In this document: in pieces, positions 6,297 through 6,393 of the stretch
How the letters are laid out: each line of letters starts with the position of its first letter
Position numbering within the stretch: the stretch's first letter is position 1
Translations under genes and position numbers: made by a program
Notes under the pieces: generated by a model
What the model was told of the DNA's origin: nothing
What the model saw: only the letters and a program-made list of their open reading frames with translations
The model's database searches: none
From: Bacillota bacterium
Lineage (GTDB): Bacteria; Bacillota_C; Negativicutes; JAEYSJ01
DNA: 6,393 bases
Assembly (NCBI GenBank): GCA_023434855.1
Contig: JAEYSJ010000296.1
Coordinates: forward strand, 1-6,393
Direction: 5' to 3'

Positions 6297-6393
6297 ACAA
6301 AATACCCTGATGTTAAACGCTCGGGAGACCGCACAGCGAGGGCATATCCAATTACTACGCTGAAAGGCCTAACGACAGAGAAGGGTATTTTGT
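6297..6393. other. Unidentified structured element bounded by a 12-base inverted repeat (may continue past the edge)
   Basis: ACAAAATACCCT (6297-6308) is exactly complementary to AGGGTATTTTGT (6382-6393), the last bases of the window. The stem could continue inward with 6309-6315 against 6370-6376, after a five-base AGAGA bulge. Inside, CGCTCGG-GAGA-CCG with AGCG (6318-6338) makes a seven-pair hairpin with a three-base bulge. An alternative pairing, CAGCG (6334-6338) with CGCTG (6358-6362), would compete with it. The GNRA loop and a G-U pair form only in plus-strand RNA, hinting at rightward transcription away from cbiQ. I do not recognise a known riboswitch core. A leader RNA or a short mobile repeat are both possible. 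Confidence 0.45.

Noticed and set aside
6260..6310. Sigma-A promoter for cbiQ on the minus strand (TTGTAA with TATTAA).
   Set aside because: The boxes are only 13 bases apart, too close for a normal housekeeping promoter, and no better pair was found by eye.
6287..6391. A minus-strand frame of 34 codons open from the right edge, ending before cbiQ; a possible C-terminus of an upstream gene such as cbiN.
   Set aside because: It runs through the inverted-repeat element, and its translation (for example I-G-Y-A-L-A-V-R-S-P-E-R-L) does not resemble CbiM or CbiN ends. The openness is short enough to be chance.
6213..6393. Cobalamin riboswitch controlling cbiQ-cbiO.
   Set aside because: I could not find a B12-box-like AGCCAGGAGACCUGCC or the usual core on the minus strand. 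A partial GGGAGACC match is on the plus strand only, without the rest of the core.

Overview
This 6.4 kb window looks like chromosomal DNA from an endospore-forming Firmicute (Bacillota). The evidence is a complete GerA-type spore germinant receptor operon with AGGAGG-type ribosome binding sites. Gene order and moderate GC content would suit an anaerobic clostridial or Sporomusa-like (Negativicutes) spore former, but that placement is an inference. Every convincing gene is on the minus strand, so transcription runs from right to left.

Right part (about 4536-6393): two genes of a cobalt-type ECF importer, cbiQ (transmembrane coupling protein) followed 46 bases later by cbiO (ATPase). They end at a strong intrinsic terminator (4536-4565). 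The substrate-binding components expected upstream, CbiM and CbiN, are not in view. Instead, the 181 bases before cbiQ hold a short hairpin (6250-6271) and an unidentified foldable element bounded by a perfect 12-base inverted repeat (6297-6308 and 6382-6393).

Middle (4189-4582): a 394-base spacer without a gene. It holds the cbiO terminator and a 175-base inverted-repeat element. Each 30-base arm of that element is three tandem copies of the 9-base unit CGCCAAGNN. There is also a 12-base direct repeat around the right arm, and a possible forespore sigma-G promoter just upstream of the germination operon.

Left part (1-4188): the tightly packed germination operon A-B-C. The A and B genes overlap by 4 bases and B and C by 16 bases, each with a strong ribosome binding site inside the preceding gene. 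The A protein (622 residues from the chosen start) carries a long charged, probably coiled-coil N-terminal extension before the usual GerA core. The B protein is a multi-pass APC-type permease. The C protein is a lipoprotein whose last few codons run off the left edge. In the spore inner membrane the three subunits would form one germinant receptor.

Most of the window is conventional. The parts worth a second look are the CGCCAAG inverted-repeat element, the unidentified structured element upstream of cbiQ, and the GerA N-terminal extension.
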